A DNA stretch of 6,399 bases from CAZNQW01 sp964575225. GTDB taxonomy: Bacteria; Chloroflexota; Anaerolineae; JAAYZQ01. The stretch lies in assembly GCA_964575225.1 (NCBI GenBank), contig CAZNQW010000224.1:1-6399 (forward strand). Direction: 5' to 3'. The notes under the pieces were generated by a model. That model was not told the origin of the DNA. It saw only the letters and a program-made list of their open reading frames with translations, and searched no databases. A program made the position numbers and the translations under genes. Below, piece by piece: positions 1 through 5,238 of this stretch (position 1 is the first letter of the stretch; each line of letters begins with the position of its first letter).

Positions 1-951
1 GAGATCTTTAAAAATATGTCCGAGGTGATCCGGCTGCCCGGCTATGAGATCGGGTTGCACCCACAGGGCTACCTTTTTGCCAGCCGCGAACCCGACGGCC
101 TGTCGATCCTGGGCCAAGCTGTGGAACACAAGCGCCGCATCGGCCTGGACGATGTCGAGCTGCTCGACGGACCCGAAGCTCGCTACCGCTTTCCCTATCT
201 CGGGCCTGAGGTGACCGCGGCGCTCTATCGGGCGGAGGATGGCTGGCTGTCGCCCCACGAGGTGACCTACGGCTTTGCCCTGGGTAGCAAAGCCCGGTTC
301 CTGTTGGGGACCCGGGCCACACGCATCGTGTTGGATGGTCAGGGCGTGTGCGGGGTGGAAACTGAACTGGGCACCATTTCCAGCCGCACAGTGGTTCTGG
401 CGGCGGGGGCCTTTGCCGCCCGGCTGGCGGCGACCGTTGGCTTGGACCTACCCCTGGACGTGGTGCGGTTGCAGCAGGTGGTGGTCCATCCCCAGTGGCC
501 CATCCCCCAGTGGGCTCCGGTGACGGTGGACTGGACGACGAATGGCTACTGGCGGCCCGAAGTGGGGGGCGCCCTGGTGGGCTGGTCGGACCTTTTGACG
601 CCCAACGAGGAGCCCAGCGAGCAGGTGCGGCCCGACTGGGAGTTCCCGGCGCAAGCCCTGGCGTACGCGGGGCACACGACGCCTTTTTGGAAAGAGGTGG
701 CGGCCCGGCTCAAAGGGCCACAGGTGCACGCCAGCGCCGGTCAGGTGGCCTTTCCCCACGACCTCAAGCCGATCCTGGGCCCGGTTCCGAGCCTTGCGGG
801 GTTGTATCTGAATGTGGGGCATGCCTACGGCGTGATGGCCGCCCCGGAAGCCGGCCGTCGGGTCGTCGATCTGATTACGGGTCGGATGCCGGACACAGAG
901 AACGCTTTTGGGTACCCACGGCTCGTGGCACAAGAAGCTGCGCGGCCGTAA
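1..951 (+). CDS. FAD-dependent oxidoreductase (DAO/DadA-like), 5' partial
   Basis: This is the C-terminal 316 residues of a D-amino-acid oxidase/glycine oxidase-type flavoenzyme, a family that oxidises amines or amino acids using FAD. The frame is open to the left edge, so the Met encoded at 16 is probably internal: the visible part lacks the N-terminal Rossmann GxGxxG that binds FAD, and family members are usually 370-400 residues. What remains fits the family: a PQGYLFAS segment (visible residues 21-28), DGWLSPHEV (80-88), the second FAD-contact strand VVLAAGAFA (131-139), and the C-terminal block DLKPILGPVP (254-263) followed by GLYLNVGHAYGVMAAPEAGR (267-286). The stop is TAA. The next gene starts 52 bp downstream on the same strand with no terminator between, so an operon is likely. 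The substrate cannot be told from sequence; sarcosine, glycine or D-amino acids are all possible. Family call firm, specificity unknown. Confidence 0.9.
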   Translation, partial: EIFKNMSEVIRLPGYEIGLHPQGYLFASREPDGLSILGQAVEHKRRIGLDDVELLDGPEARYRFPYLGPEVTAALYRAEDGWLSPHEVTYGFALGSKARFLLGTRATRIVLDGQGVCGVETELGTISSRTVVLAAGAFAARLAATVGLDLPLDVVRLQQVVVHPQWPIPQWAPVTVDWTTNGYWRPEVGGALVGWSDLLTPNEEPSEQVRPDWEFPAQALAYAGHTTPFWKEVAARLKGPQVHASAGQVAFPHDLKPILGPVPSLAGLYLNVGHAYGVMAAPEAGRRVVDLITGRMPDTENAFGYPRLVAQEAARP

Positions 952-987
952 CCAGAACCCATCCGGCACCTGGAAATCTCTGAATTT

Positions 988-996
988 GAGGAGGGA
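988..996 (+). promoter_or_regulatory. Shine-Dalgarno site of the epimerase gene
   Basis: GAGGAGGGA lies 7 nt before the ATG at 1004. It is the best ribosome binding site in the window and decides that start over the in-frame upstream ATG at 908, which would overlap the oxidoreductase gene and add 32 residues before the Rossmann strand. Confidence 0.85.
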
Positions 997-1003
997 AAAC
1001 TGT

Positions 1004-1876
1004 ATGAAAAAGATACTCATTACCGGCGGCGCCGGGAGCGTGGGCGGCGAGCTGACTCGGAAGTTGGTGGACCGCGGCTATCAGGTCCGAGTCTTTGATC
1101 TGCCCTTTATGGATTTCAGCGCTTTGGAGACACTGGAGGGAATCGAATTTGTCAAGGGCGATATCACCGACCCGGCGACGGTGCAGGCCGCTGTTGACGG
1201 CGTCGACCTGGTCTTGCACCTGGCAGCGCTGTTGCCCTTTGCCAGCGAGCGCGATCGGGAAAAGACCTTTGCCGTCAACGTGGGCGGCACCCGCAACCTG
1301 GTGCAGGGCATCAAGAACACGGGCGGCAAGGCCCGGCTGATCTTTTCGTCCACCGTGGCCACGTACGGCAATACCATGGACGGCGAGCCACCGGTCGGCA
1401 TCGATCATCCCCAGAACCCGTTGGATATCTATGGCGAAAGCAAGGTCGCTGCGGAACAGGCGATCCTCGAAGGGGGCATTCCCTACACCATCCTGCGCAT
1501 CTCGGGCGTGGTCATCCCTGCCCTGTTGGAACCCGCCGATCCCTATCCCTTTATGAGCGACCAGCGCATGGAGTTTGTGGCCCGCGCCGACGTGGTGAGC
1601 GCTCTCCTGGCCTCGGTGGAGCGCGAGGAAGCGGCCGACAAGATCTTGATCGTCGCCGGCGGCCCCACCTGGCAGATGCGCGGTCACGAATATGTGGAAA
1701 AGCTCTTTGAGATCCTGGACGTGGACCTTGAGGACGCTAGTTACCGGGACACGCCCTGGTGGAGCGACTGGTACGACACGGCCGAAGCCCAGGCCGTGCT
1801 CGACTACCAGAACACGCCCTTTTCCCTGTACCTCGACCAACTCGATCAGGCCATTGCCGAGGCCCTGGGCCTGTAA
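1004..1876 (+). CDS. NAD(P)-dependent epimerase/dehydratase, extended SDR family
   Basis: A 290-residue extended short-chain dehydrogenase/reductase, a cytosolic family acting mostly on nucleotide sugars or related carbonyl/alcohol substrates with NAD(P). The N-terminus is a classic Rossmann start, MKKILITGGAGSVGGEL, with TGGAGSVG at residues 7-14. An acidic Asp32 at the end of strand 2 favours NAD over NADP. Asp53 in KGDITD, HLAA (72-75) and the Asn92 region (VNVGGT) also fit. The catalytic set is Ser116/Thr117 in FSSTVATYG with YGESK at 143-147 (Tyr143, Lys147). The C-terminal substrate-binding part is shorter than in GalE (about 330 residues), and the usual RPxNVYGP is replaced by LRISGVVIP, so I would not assign a sugar. 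The start is set by a strong ribosome binding site. It probably shares a transcript with the upstream flavoenzyme. Confident as SDR; substrate unknown. Confidence 0.92.
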   Translation: MKKILITGGAGSVGGELTRKLVDRGYQVRVFDLPFMDFSALETLEGIEFVKGDITDPATVQAAVDGVDLVLHLAALLPFASERDREKTFAVNVGGTRNLVQGIKNTGGKARLIFSSTVATYGNTMDGEPPVGIDHPQNPLDIYGESKVAAEQAILEGGIPYTILRISGVVIPALLEPADPYPFMSDQRMEFVARADVVSALLASVEREEAADKILIVAGGPTWQMRGHEYVEKLFEILDVDLEDASYRDTPWWSDWYDTAEAQAVLDYQNTPFSLYLDQLDQAIAEALGL

Positions 1877-1889
1877 TCCCGCAGATCGG

Positions 1890-1914
1890 AGGTCCGATGC
1901 CCCTGAACGGACCT
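1890..1914 (+). terminator. Weak hairpin after the epimerase gene
   Basis: AGGTCCG (1890-1896) and CGGACCT (1908-1914) form a perfect 7-bp stem with an 11-nt loop, 14 bases after the stop codon. Only a short GCGTTTGGTT follows rather than a real T-run, so intrinsic termination is possible but unproven. Confidence 0.3.
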
Positions 1915-1933
1915 GCGTTTGGTTGGTAATCGT

Positions 1934-2035
1934 CAGAAACCGGGTTTCTTGCCTGCGCCCAACGTGCGGAATGATGGGAACCCGCGTATAATGGACCGGC
2001 ATAACCTTTGAGGAAATGCAAGAAACCCGGTTCTC
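1934..2035. repeat. Inverted-repeat element with palindromic arms
   Basis: AACCGGGTTTCTTGC at 1938-1952 recurs exactly in reverse complement at 2018-2032, leaving 65 bases between the arms. The left arm is itself a small palindrome, AGAAAC-CGG-GTTTCT (1935-1949). The outer flanks match loosely (TCAGA against TGAGA in the reverse complement of the right side). The element fills much of the gap between the epimerase and the sulfur-carrier gene and encodes nothing obvious. It resembles the short palindromic repeats scattered between genes in Chloroflexota and cyanobacteria, or a small MITE-like element. A diverged third core copy may lie at 6333-6345. The repeat itself is directly seen; its class is inferred. 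Confidence 0.6.
1987..1992 (+). promoter_or_regulatory. Possible -10 box ahead of the sulfur-carrier gene
   Basis: A consensus TATAAT sits between the arms of the inverted repeat, about 80 bases before the ATG at 2074. No convincing -35 box is found at 16-18 bp spacing (the 17-bp position reads GTGCGG), so this is only a candidate. Confidence 0.3.
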
Positions 2036-2073
2036 AGGGCCTTTGACCATACTCACGTGGATGGAAATTGCGT

Positions 2074-2377
2074 ATGAAACTCACCGTTCGATTTATGGGA
2101 CTGGTGCGGCACTATGCCGGGCGCGACGAGGCGATTGTTGAGCTGTCCGAGGGCGCGACTCTGGCCGACCTGGTGGACGCGCTGACCGGCGATCAGGCGT
2201 AGGGCGTCCGTTGCCCAACCGTCGCGTGTNNNNNNNNNNGCGCTGACCGGCGATCTGGCCATATTGTCTAATGTGGACGGCATCACCTTTATGATAGGGG
2301 GAAAGACCGTCTCTATGCCGACTGCCCTGGCCGAGGGCGACCGAGTGCTGGCGCTCCAAAGCCTCGGTGGTGGGTAG
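2074..2377 (+). CDS. MoaD/ThiS-family small sulfur-carrier protein, split by assembly gap
   Basis: The left piece (2074-2202) encodes 42 residues starting MKLTVRFMGLVRHYAG and hits a TAG just after ALTGDQA. The right piece, read from 2240, begins again with ALTGD and runs 45 residues to SLGGG and TAG at 2375-2377. Joining them at the shared 16 bases gives one continuous 80-residue ubiquitin-like beta-grasp protein: strand MKLTVRF, hairpin strand EAIVELSEGAT, helix LADLVDAL, then GITFMIGGKTV, the ALAEGDRVLAL block typical of the family, and the terminal Gly-Gly. In MoaD/ThiS proteins that C-terminus is adenylated and thiocarboxylated to carry sulfur for molybdopterin, thiamine or other products. 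Length and ending fit the family exactly. A modest GGATGGA ribosome binding site lies 8 nt before the ATG. No MoaE, ThiG or E1-like partner is visible, so I do not give moaD as a symbol. The break is very probably an assembly error, not a mutation. Confidence 0.8.
2179..2255 (+). repeat. 16-bp duplication flanking the N gap
   Basis: GCGCTGACCGGCGATC occurs at 2179-2194 and again at 2240-2255, immediately after the Ns. It looks like an unmerged overlap between two contigs. The 35 bases at 2195-2229, between the first copy and the Ns, match nothing else I can see in the window and are probably an erroneous contig tail. Confidence 0.8.
2230..2239. other. Scaffold gap of 10 Ns
   Basis: Ten undetermined bases, a round number typical of a placeholder rather than a measured distance. 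Taken literally, the gap puts the two halves of the sulfur-carrier gene in different frames and allows false reverse-strand ORFs to run across it. Confidence 0.97.
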
Positions 2378-2488
2378 GAATCACGCGAACCGGCCCAGAA
2401 AGTGGGGGTGGGGGGTGTCGTAGCCAGGCAATTCCTAGCCCCTTTCACTCTAGTTTTGTGGTCCATCCTCGGTCGTCCGATGGGTCGG

Positions 2489-2508
2489 GGAAATCTCTGA
2501 ATGAGGTG
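2489..2508 (+). promoter_or_regulatory. Leader and ribosome binding site of the transporter gene
   Basis: GAGGTG at 2503-2508 sits 6 nt before the ATG at 2515 and decides that start over the in-frame GTG at 2458, whose extra residues (MVHPRSSDGSGKS...) are not transporter-like. Just upstream, GGAAATCTCTGAAT (2489-2502) is identical to 972-985 in front of the epimerase gene. Confidence 0.6.
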
Positions 2509-2514
2509 CCTCTA

Positions 2515-3792
2515 ATGTTGGCTTGGCGCAGGGGATTCTACGGATACATGATCACGGTCATAGCCTTTGTGGCCTATGTGCTGGTGGGTGGCTCGTACTA
2601 TGCCCTGTCGGTGCTGACGCCGGTCATGGCTAAGGATCTGGGCTGGAGCGCGACCCAGTTCGGGGCAGTGTTTTCCATCTTTGCCCTGCTCACCGGCATC
2701 GCCTCGCCTCTGGTTGGGGCTTTTGTGGCCCGCTTTGGGCCGCGACTGGCCATTTTGATCGGCTCGGGGCTGGCGGTGGTCGGTGTGGGTCTCTTTTCGG
2801 TACTCACCGAGATCTGGCATTTCTACCTTTTTGTGGTCGTGTATGCGTTGGGTTTTGCCCTGGGCGCCGTGCTGCCGCTCCAGCAGTTGATCGGCAATTG
2901 GTTCATCAGCCGCCGCTCGCTGTTCTTGGGCCTGGTCATGGCGGGGGCGGGCGTGGGCGGGTTGCTCATGTCTACGTTGGCCAGTCGTTTGGTGATTGCC
3001 TTCGATTCATGGCGTTCCACCTGGCTGGTCTTGTGCGGAATGATCGCGTGTGTGATCCCCCTCGCCCTGCTGTTTGTCAGAAACAAACCCGAGGAACTGG
3101 GGCAAAGGCCCGATGGCGTGGCGCAGGGGGTGGACCTTGAGGCAAACGCTGCCGCCGCCCGGCAGGCCAGCCGCGTGTATAGGACCCAGTTCCACTGGGA
3201 GGCCAAGGCCGCCCTCAAGACACGGGCGTTCTGGCAGATCGCGTTGGGCCTGGGCGTCATGTACTTTTTGTTGCAGGCCGTCATGGCCCACCAGGTGGCC
3301 TATCTCACCCTTGAAGCCGGGGTGGCGCTCGCTCTGGCTGCTTCGGCGATTGGCTTGATTACCACCTCCAGCATCATCGGCCGGTTGGCGTCGGGCTGGT
3401 TGGGAGACCGCATCGAGCCCCGGATCGTCCTGGCCGGCCTGCTCCTCATGCTCGGCCTCAGCCTGGCCCTTCTCTTGATCGGGCAGGGGTTGGTCACCCT
3501 CTATCTCTATGTCATCCTGTTTGGGATTGGCTATGGGGGTGTGATCGTGCTGGCACCGGCCATTTCCTTGAACTATTTTGGCAGCAGACACTTTGCCGTC
3601 ATTATGGGTATCGCAACCCCCATTGGCGCGATCCTGGGGACGGTGAGCCCTCTGTTGGTCGGCGGCATCAAGGATGGCACCGGCAGCTATGTGCCGGCTT
3701 TTGTGGGGATGATCGTCCTCGCCGTGGTGGGCGCCGTGATGGTGTTTCTGGCGCTGCCGCCTGTGCCCAAGGCCGTGAAACCCCAGCCGTAG
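2515..3792 (+). CDS. Major facilitator superfamily transporter, 12 TM
   Basis: A 425-residue inner-membrane secondary transporter. Twelve hydrophobic segments can be placed at about 10-32, 46-70, 77-97, 102-122, 136-158, 168-188, 240-262, 270-292, 304-322, 328-350, 358-382 and 396-414, with the usual central cytoplasmic loop (about 190-238, charged and Ala-rich). The MFS loop motif A appears as GAFVARFGPR (68-77) in the first half and as GWLGDRIEPR (294-303) in the second. SRRSLFLGLVMAGAGVGG (132-149) and the post-TM6 RNKPEELGQRPDG (189-201) resemble the monocarboxylate/oxalate-formate antiporter branch, so a small organic anion is a reasonable guess but not shown. The motif-A Asp of the first half is replaced by Ala72. 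It lies 137 bp after the sulfur-carrier gene; whether they share a transcript is unclear. Family certain, substrate unknown. Confidence 0.93.
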   Translation: MLAWRRGFYGYMITVIAFVAYVLVGGSYYALSVLTPVMAKDLGWSATQFGAVFSIFALLTGIASPLVGAFVARFGPRLAILIGSGLAVVGVGLFSVLTEIWHFYLFVVVYALGFALGAVLPLQQLIGNWFISRRSLFLGLVMAGAGVGGLLMSTLASRLVIAFDSWRSTWLVLCGMIACVIPLALLFVRNKPEELGQRPDGVAQGVDLEANAAAARQASRVYRTQFHWEAKAALKTRAFWQIALGLGVMYFLLQAVMAHQVAYLTLEAGVALALAASAIGLITTSSIIGRLASGWLGDRIEPRIVLAGLLLMLGLSLALLLIGQGLVTLYLYVILFGIGYGGVIVLAPAISLNYFGSRHFAVIMGIATPIGAILGTVSPLLVGGIKDGTGSYVPAFVGMIVLAVVGAVMVFLALPPVPKAVKPQP

Positions 3793-3923
3793 ATCGGATT
3801 GGTGGCCTCGCTCACCCCAACTGGGTGGGGCGGCAGGCAGTACCGCCAGCGTAGTACGGCCATCGCGCGGGCGAAAGTCACAATCCAAGGGCTAACCTGC
3901 AGGTCGGGATCTATCCCCTTGCC

Positions 3924-3941
3924 AGGCCGTGTTCACGGCTT
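3924..3941 (+). terminator. Candidate terminator hairpin after the transporter gene
   Basis: AGGCCGT pairs with ACGGCTT (7 bp including one G-T wobble, loop GTTC). It is followed by a moderately T-rich stretch, GTTGCATTGTCTATTG. It is about 130 bp past the transporter stop codon. The stem is short and the T-run interrupted, so this is a weak call. Confidence 0.35.
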
Positions 3942-3979
3942 GTTGCATTGTCTATTGACCGATAGGGGTTTGTATTGCT

Positions 3980-4044
3980 CCGCGCCCCGTCCTCGGGGCG
4001 CGGCGGCCTGCCATAGGTGCAAGCCGCCCCCGAGACGGGGGCGG
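3980..4044. other. Two strong tandem GC hairpins
   Basis: The first hairpin pairs 3980-3989 (CCGCGCCCCG) with 3994-4003 around a TCCT loop, a perfect 10-bp all-GC stem. The second pairs 4024-4032 (CCGCCCCCG) with 4036-4044 around an AGA loop, a perfect 9-bp stem. They are 20 bases apart and neither has a T-run on either strand. They lie about 60 bases before the promoter at 4105. The 3' arm of the first is also largely complementary to the 5' arm of the second, so the pair could in principle switch folds. Possible roles are a boundary or bidirectional transcription block, mRNA 3'-end protection for the transporter transcript, or part of a small RNA. The structures are plain in the sequence; the function is a guess. 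Confidence 0.65.
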
Positions 4045-4104
4045 TCAGCGCCGAATAAGATCGAATGGCCGACTTTGCAGGCCCTAGGCCGTGTTTGCGC
4101 CTTT

Positions 4105-4133
4105 TTGACCCCGCTGCCGCCCTGTGCTATAAT
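4105..4133 (+). promoter_or_regulatory. Strong sigma-70-type promoter for the yihY-lipid kinase unit
   Basis: TTGACC (4105-4110) and TATAAT (4128-4133) are separated by exactly 17 bp. The -10 is extended by TG at 4125-4126 (TGCTATAAT). This is near-consensus and the best promoter in the window. Transcription would start near 4140, giving about 135 nt of leader before the yihY-family gene. Confidence 0.8.
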
Positions 4134-4175
4134 GATCCCCAACAAGCCCTTCAGGCTCGGCGGGCCTCTGCTCCC

Positions 4176-4223
4176 ATGCAGGCCGATCAGCAACCCGATC
4201 TCGACCCCTTGCCGCTGCCATAG
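4176..4223 (+). CDS. Possible 15-residue leader peptide
   Basis: The first ATG downstream of the strong promoter opens a 15-codon frame, MQADQQPDLDPLPLP, ending in TAG, with about 36 nt of leader ahead of it. It is acidic and proline-rich and ends with Pro directly before the stop, a context known to slow termination. No clear ribosome binding site is present. Directly after it, another frame reads IEKEPFKRRGRAKAKGAST to a TGA at 4277-4279, so a 34-residue protein interrupted by a one-base indel is an alternative. It may equally be chance. Confidence 0.2.
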   Translation: MQADQQPDLDPLPLP

Positions 4224-4275
4224 AAAAAGAACCCTTTAAGCGCAGAGGTCGTGCAAAAGCCAAAGGGGCATCAAC

Positions 4276-5238
4276 TTGAATGCGTGCGATGGCAGGCTTG
4301 ACAGTACCGGGATGGCGAGAGTTTGGATGCCAGGAAGAGAAGCCAAAAAAGAGGATCTGCGGGCACGAATTCGCATCATCTACAGAAGGGCCAACCAGGC
4401 CAGCGGCGGCATCCTGGGCTTGGCGCGAGAGGCCTTGGAGCGTTTTGGCGAGGCCCGCGGCGGCGAAGCAGCAGCCGGTATGGCCTACTATACTTTGTTA
4501 TCCCTCTTTCCTTTGCTGATTGCCCTCGTGGCTGCCGGGAGTTTTTTCCTCGATAGGGCCAGCGTCTTCCAGCAAGTGGTGGACACGGTCGTGCAGGCTA
4601 TTCCGATCTCTCAGGATCTGATCGAGAGGAACTTGAGGCAGGTTCTCGAATTGCGCGGAGCGGTGGGTTTTTCCGGGCTGGTGGCTGCCCTTTGGTCGGC
4701 CACTGGCGCTTTTTCGATTCTGACGCGCAACGTCAATCGCGCCTGGGATGCGCCGCCGCGCAGCTTTTTGGAGAACCGATTGGTGGCCTTGGCGATGGTC
4801 GGCTCTTTTGCTTTGCTGCTCGCGATCTCTTGGCTCTCGGGCATGGCGCTCGGTCTGCTATCCCGCTTTCAGGTTCCGCTGGTCGGCTTGGAAACGCTCT
4901 ATGGCACGCCGCTGTGGACCCTAATTTCCAATTTGGCGCCCTGGTTTGTGAGCGCGGTGTTGCTGGTAGCGCTCTATCGCTGGGTACCCAACGCCAAGGT
5001 CCAATGGCGCGGCGCCTTGGGGGCCGCTCTTGTTGTGGGGTTGGTGTGGCAGATCGCATCCAACGCCTTTGCCTGGTTCTTGGGCAGTGACCTGGCCCGG
5101 TACCATCTCGTCTATGGTTCGTTGGGCGCCGTGGTGGCTTTGCTGTTCTGGATATACCTGAGCGCCTGGCTTGTCCTTTTCGGCGCGCATCTGAGCGCGG
5201 CGGTGACAAGGCGCCTGACTGAGGAAGGGGCACTATGA
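4276..5238 (+). CDS. YihY/virulence factor BrkB family membrane protein
   Basis: A polytopic inner-membrane protein of the YihY/BrkB (formerly RNase BN-like) family, whose biochemical role is not settled. Visible hallmarks are AAAGMAYYTLLSLFPLLIA (65-83), LWSATGAFSILTRNVNRAW (139-157), LYRWVPNAKVQWRGALGA (233-250) and the C-terminal YGSLGAVVALLFWIYLSAW (280-298) followed by LFGAHLSAAVTRR. About six membrane segments can be placed near 72-92, 130-150, 170-193, 213-235, 248-268 and 281-305. At 320 residues it has the usual length. The start is uncertain: TTG 4276 has an AAAGGGG seven bases upstream, while in-frame ATGs at 4312 and 4327 have poor ribosome sites but would trim a basic N-terminal tail to 308 or 303 residues. 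The stop overlaps the next gene's start (ATGA), so the two are co-translated under the promoter at 4105. Confidence 0.92.
   Translation: MNACDGRLDSTGMARVWMPGREAKKEDLRARIRIIYRRANQASGGILGLAREALERFGEARGGEAAAGMAYYTLLSLFPLLIALVAAGSFFLDRASVFQQVVDTVVQAIPISQDLIERNLRQVLELRGAVGFSGLVAALWSATGAFSILTRNVNRAWDAPPRSFLENRLVALAMVGSFALLLAISWLSGMALGLLSRFQVPLVGLETLYGTPLWTLISNLAPWFVSAVLLVALYRWVPNAKVQWRGALGAALVVGLVWQIASNAFAWFLGSDLARYHLVYGSLGAVVALLFWIYLSAWLVLFGAHLSAAVTRRLTEEGAL
5221..5230 (+). promoter_or_regulatory. Ribosome binding site within the yihY end, ATGA coupling
   Basis: GAGGAAGGGG, inside the last codons of the yihY-family gene, lies 4 nt before the ATG at 5235. That ATG overlaps the yihY TGA at 5236-5238. 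This arrangement implies translational coupling of the two genes. Confidence 0.75.

Larger units (their letters stand above)
3793..4275. other. 483-bp intergenic region, no convincing gene
   Basis: No open frame here has both a plausible start and protein-like composition. The longest (+ strand, 3799-4239) runs straight through GC hairpins and a promoter and is rich in Arg, Pro and Cys. No tRNA-like TPsiC arm (GGTTCGAATC) is present. The region instead holds hairpins, a strong promoter and a leader, each listed separately. Confidence 0.7.

Noticed and set aside
16..951. Treating the ATG at 16 as the true start of the oxidoreductase
   Set aside because: The frame is open upstream to base 1 and the protein would lack the FAD-binding Rossmann motif, so the gene is more likely cut by the window edge.
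1883..1890. AGATCGGA resembling the start of the Illumina adapter, also seen at 3791-3798 and in part at 6019
   Set aside because: The match stops after eight bases or fewer, and the flanking sequence is continuous coding or intergenic DNA, so these are chance matches.
875..2056. Long reverse-strand frame of 393 codons opposite the epimerase gene
   Set aside because: It is a shadow frame of GC-rich coding sequence on the + strand; the + strand protein has clear SDR motifs while this one is His/Gly/Gln-rich without motifs.
2402..2417. G-rich run (GTGGGGGTGGGGGGTG) as a G-quadruplex
   Set aside because: Only two long G-runs are present, where four are needed for a standard intramolecular quadruplex.
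2053..2466. Reverse-strand open frame running through the Ns
   Set aside because: It depends on translating the N gap and is antisense to the reconstructed sulfur-carrier gene; its composition is not protein-like.
3813..3827. CACCC/GGGTG hairpin just after the transporter stop codon
   Set aside because: The stem is only 5 bp (7 with a wobble), with no T-run, so it is too weak to call a terminator.
3799..4239. 146-codon + strand open frame in the intergenic region
   Set aside because: It crosses two GC hairpins and a strong promoter, has no ribosome binding site, and its Arg/Pro/Cys-rich translation resembles no protein family.
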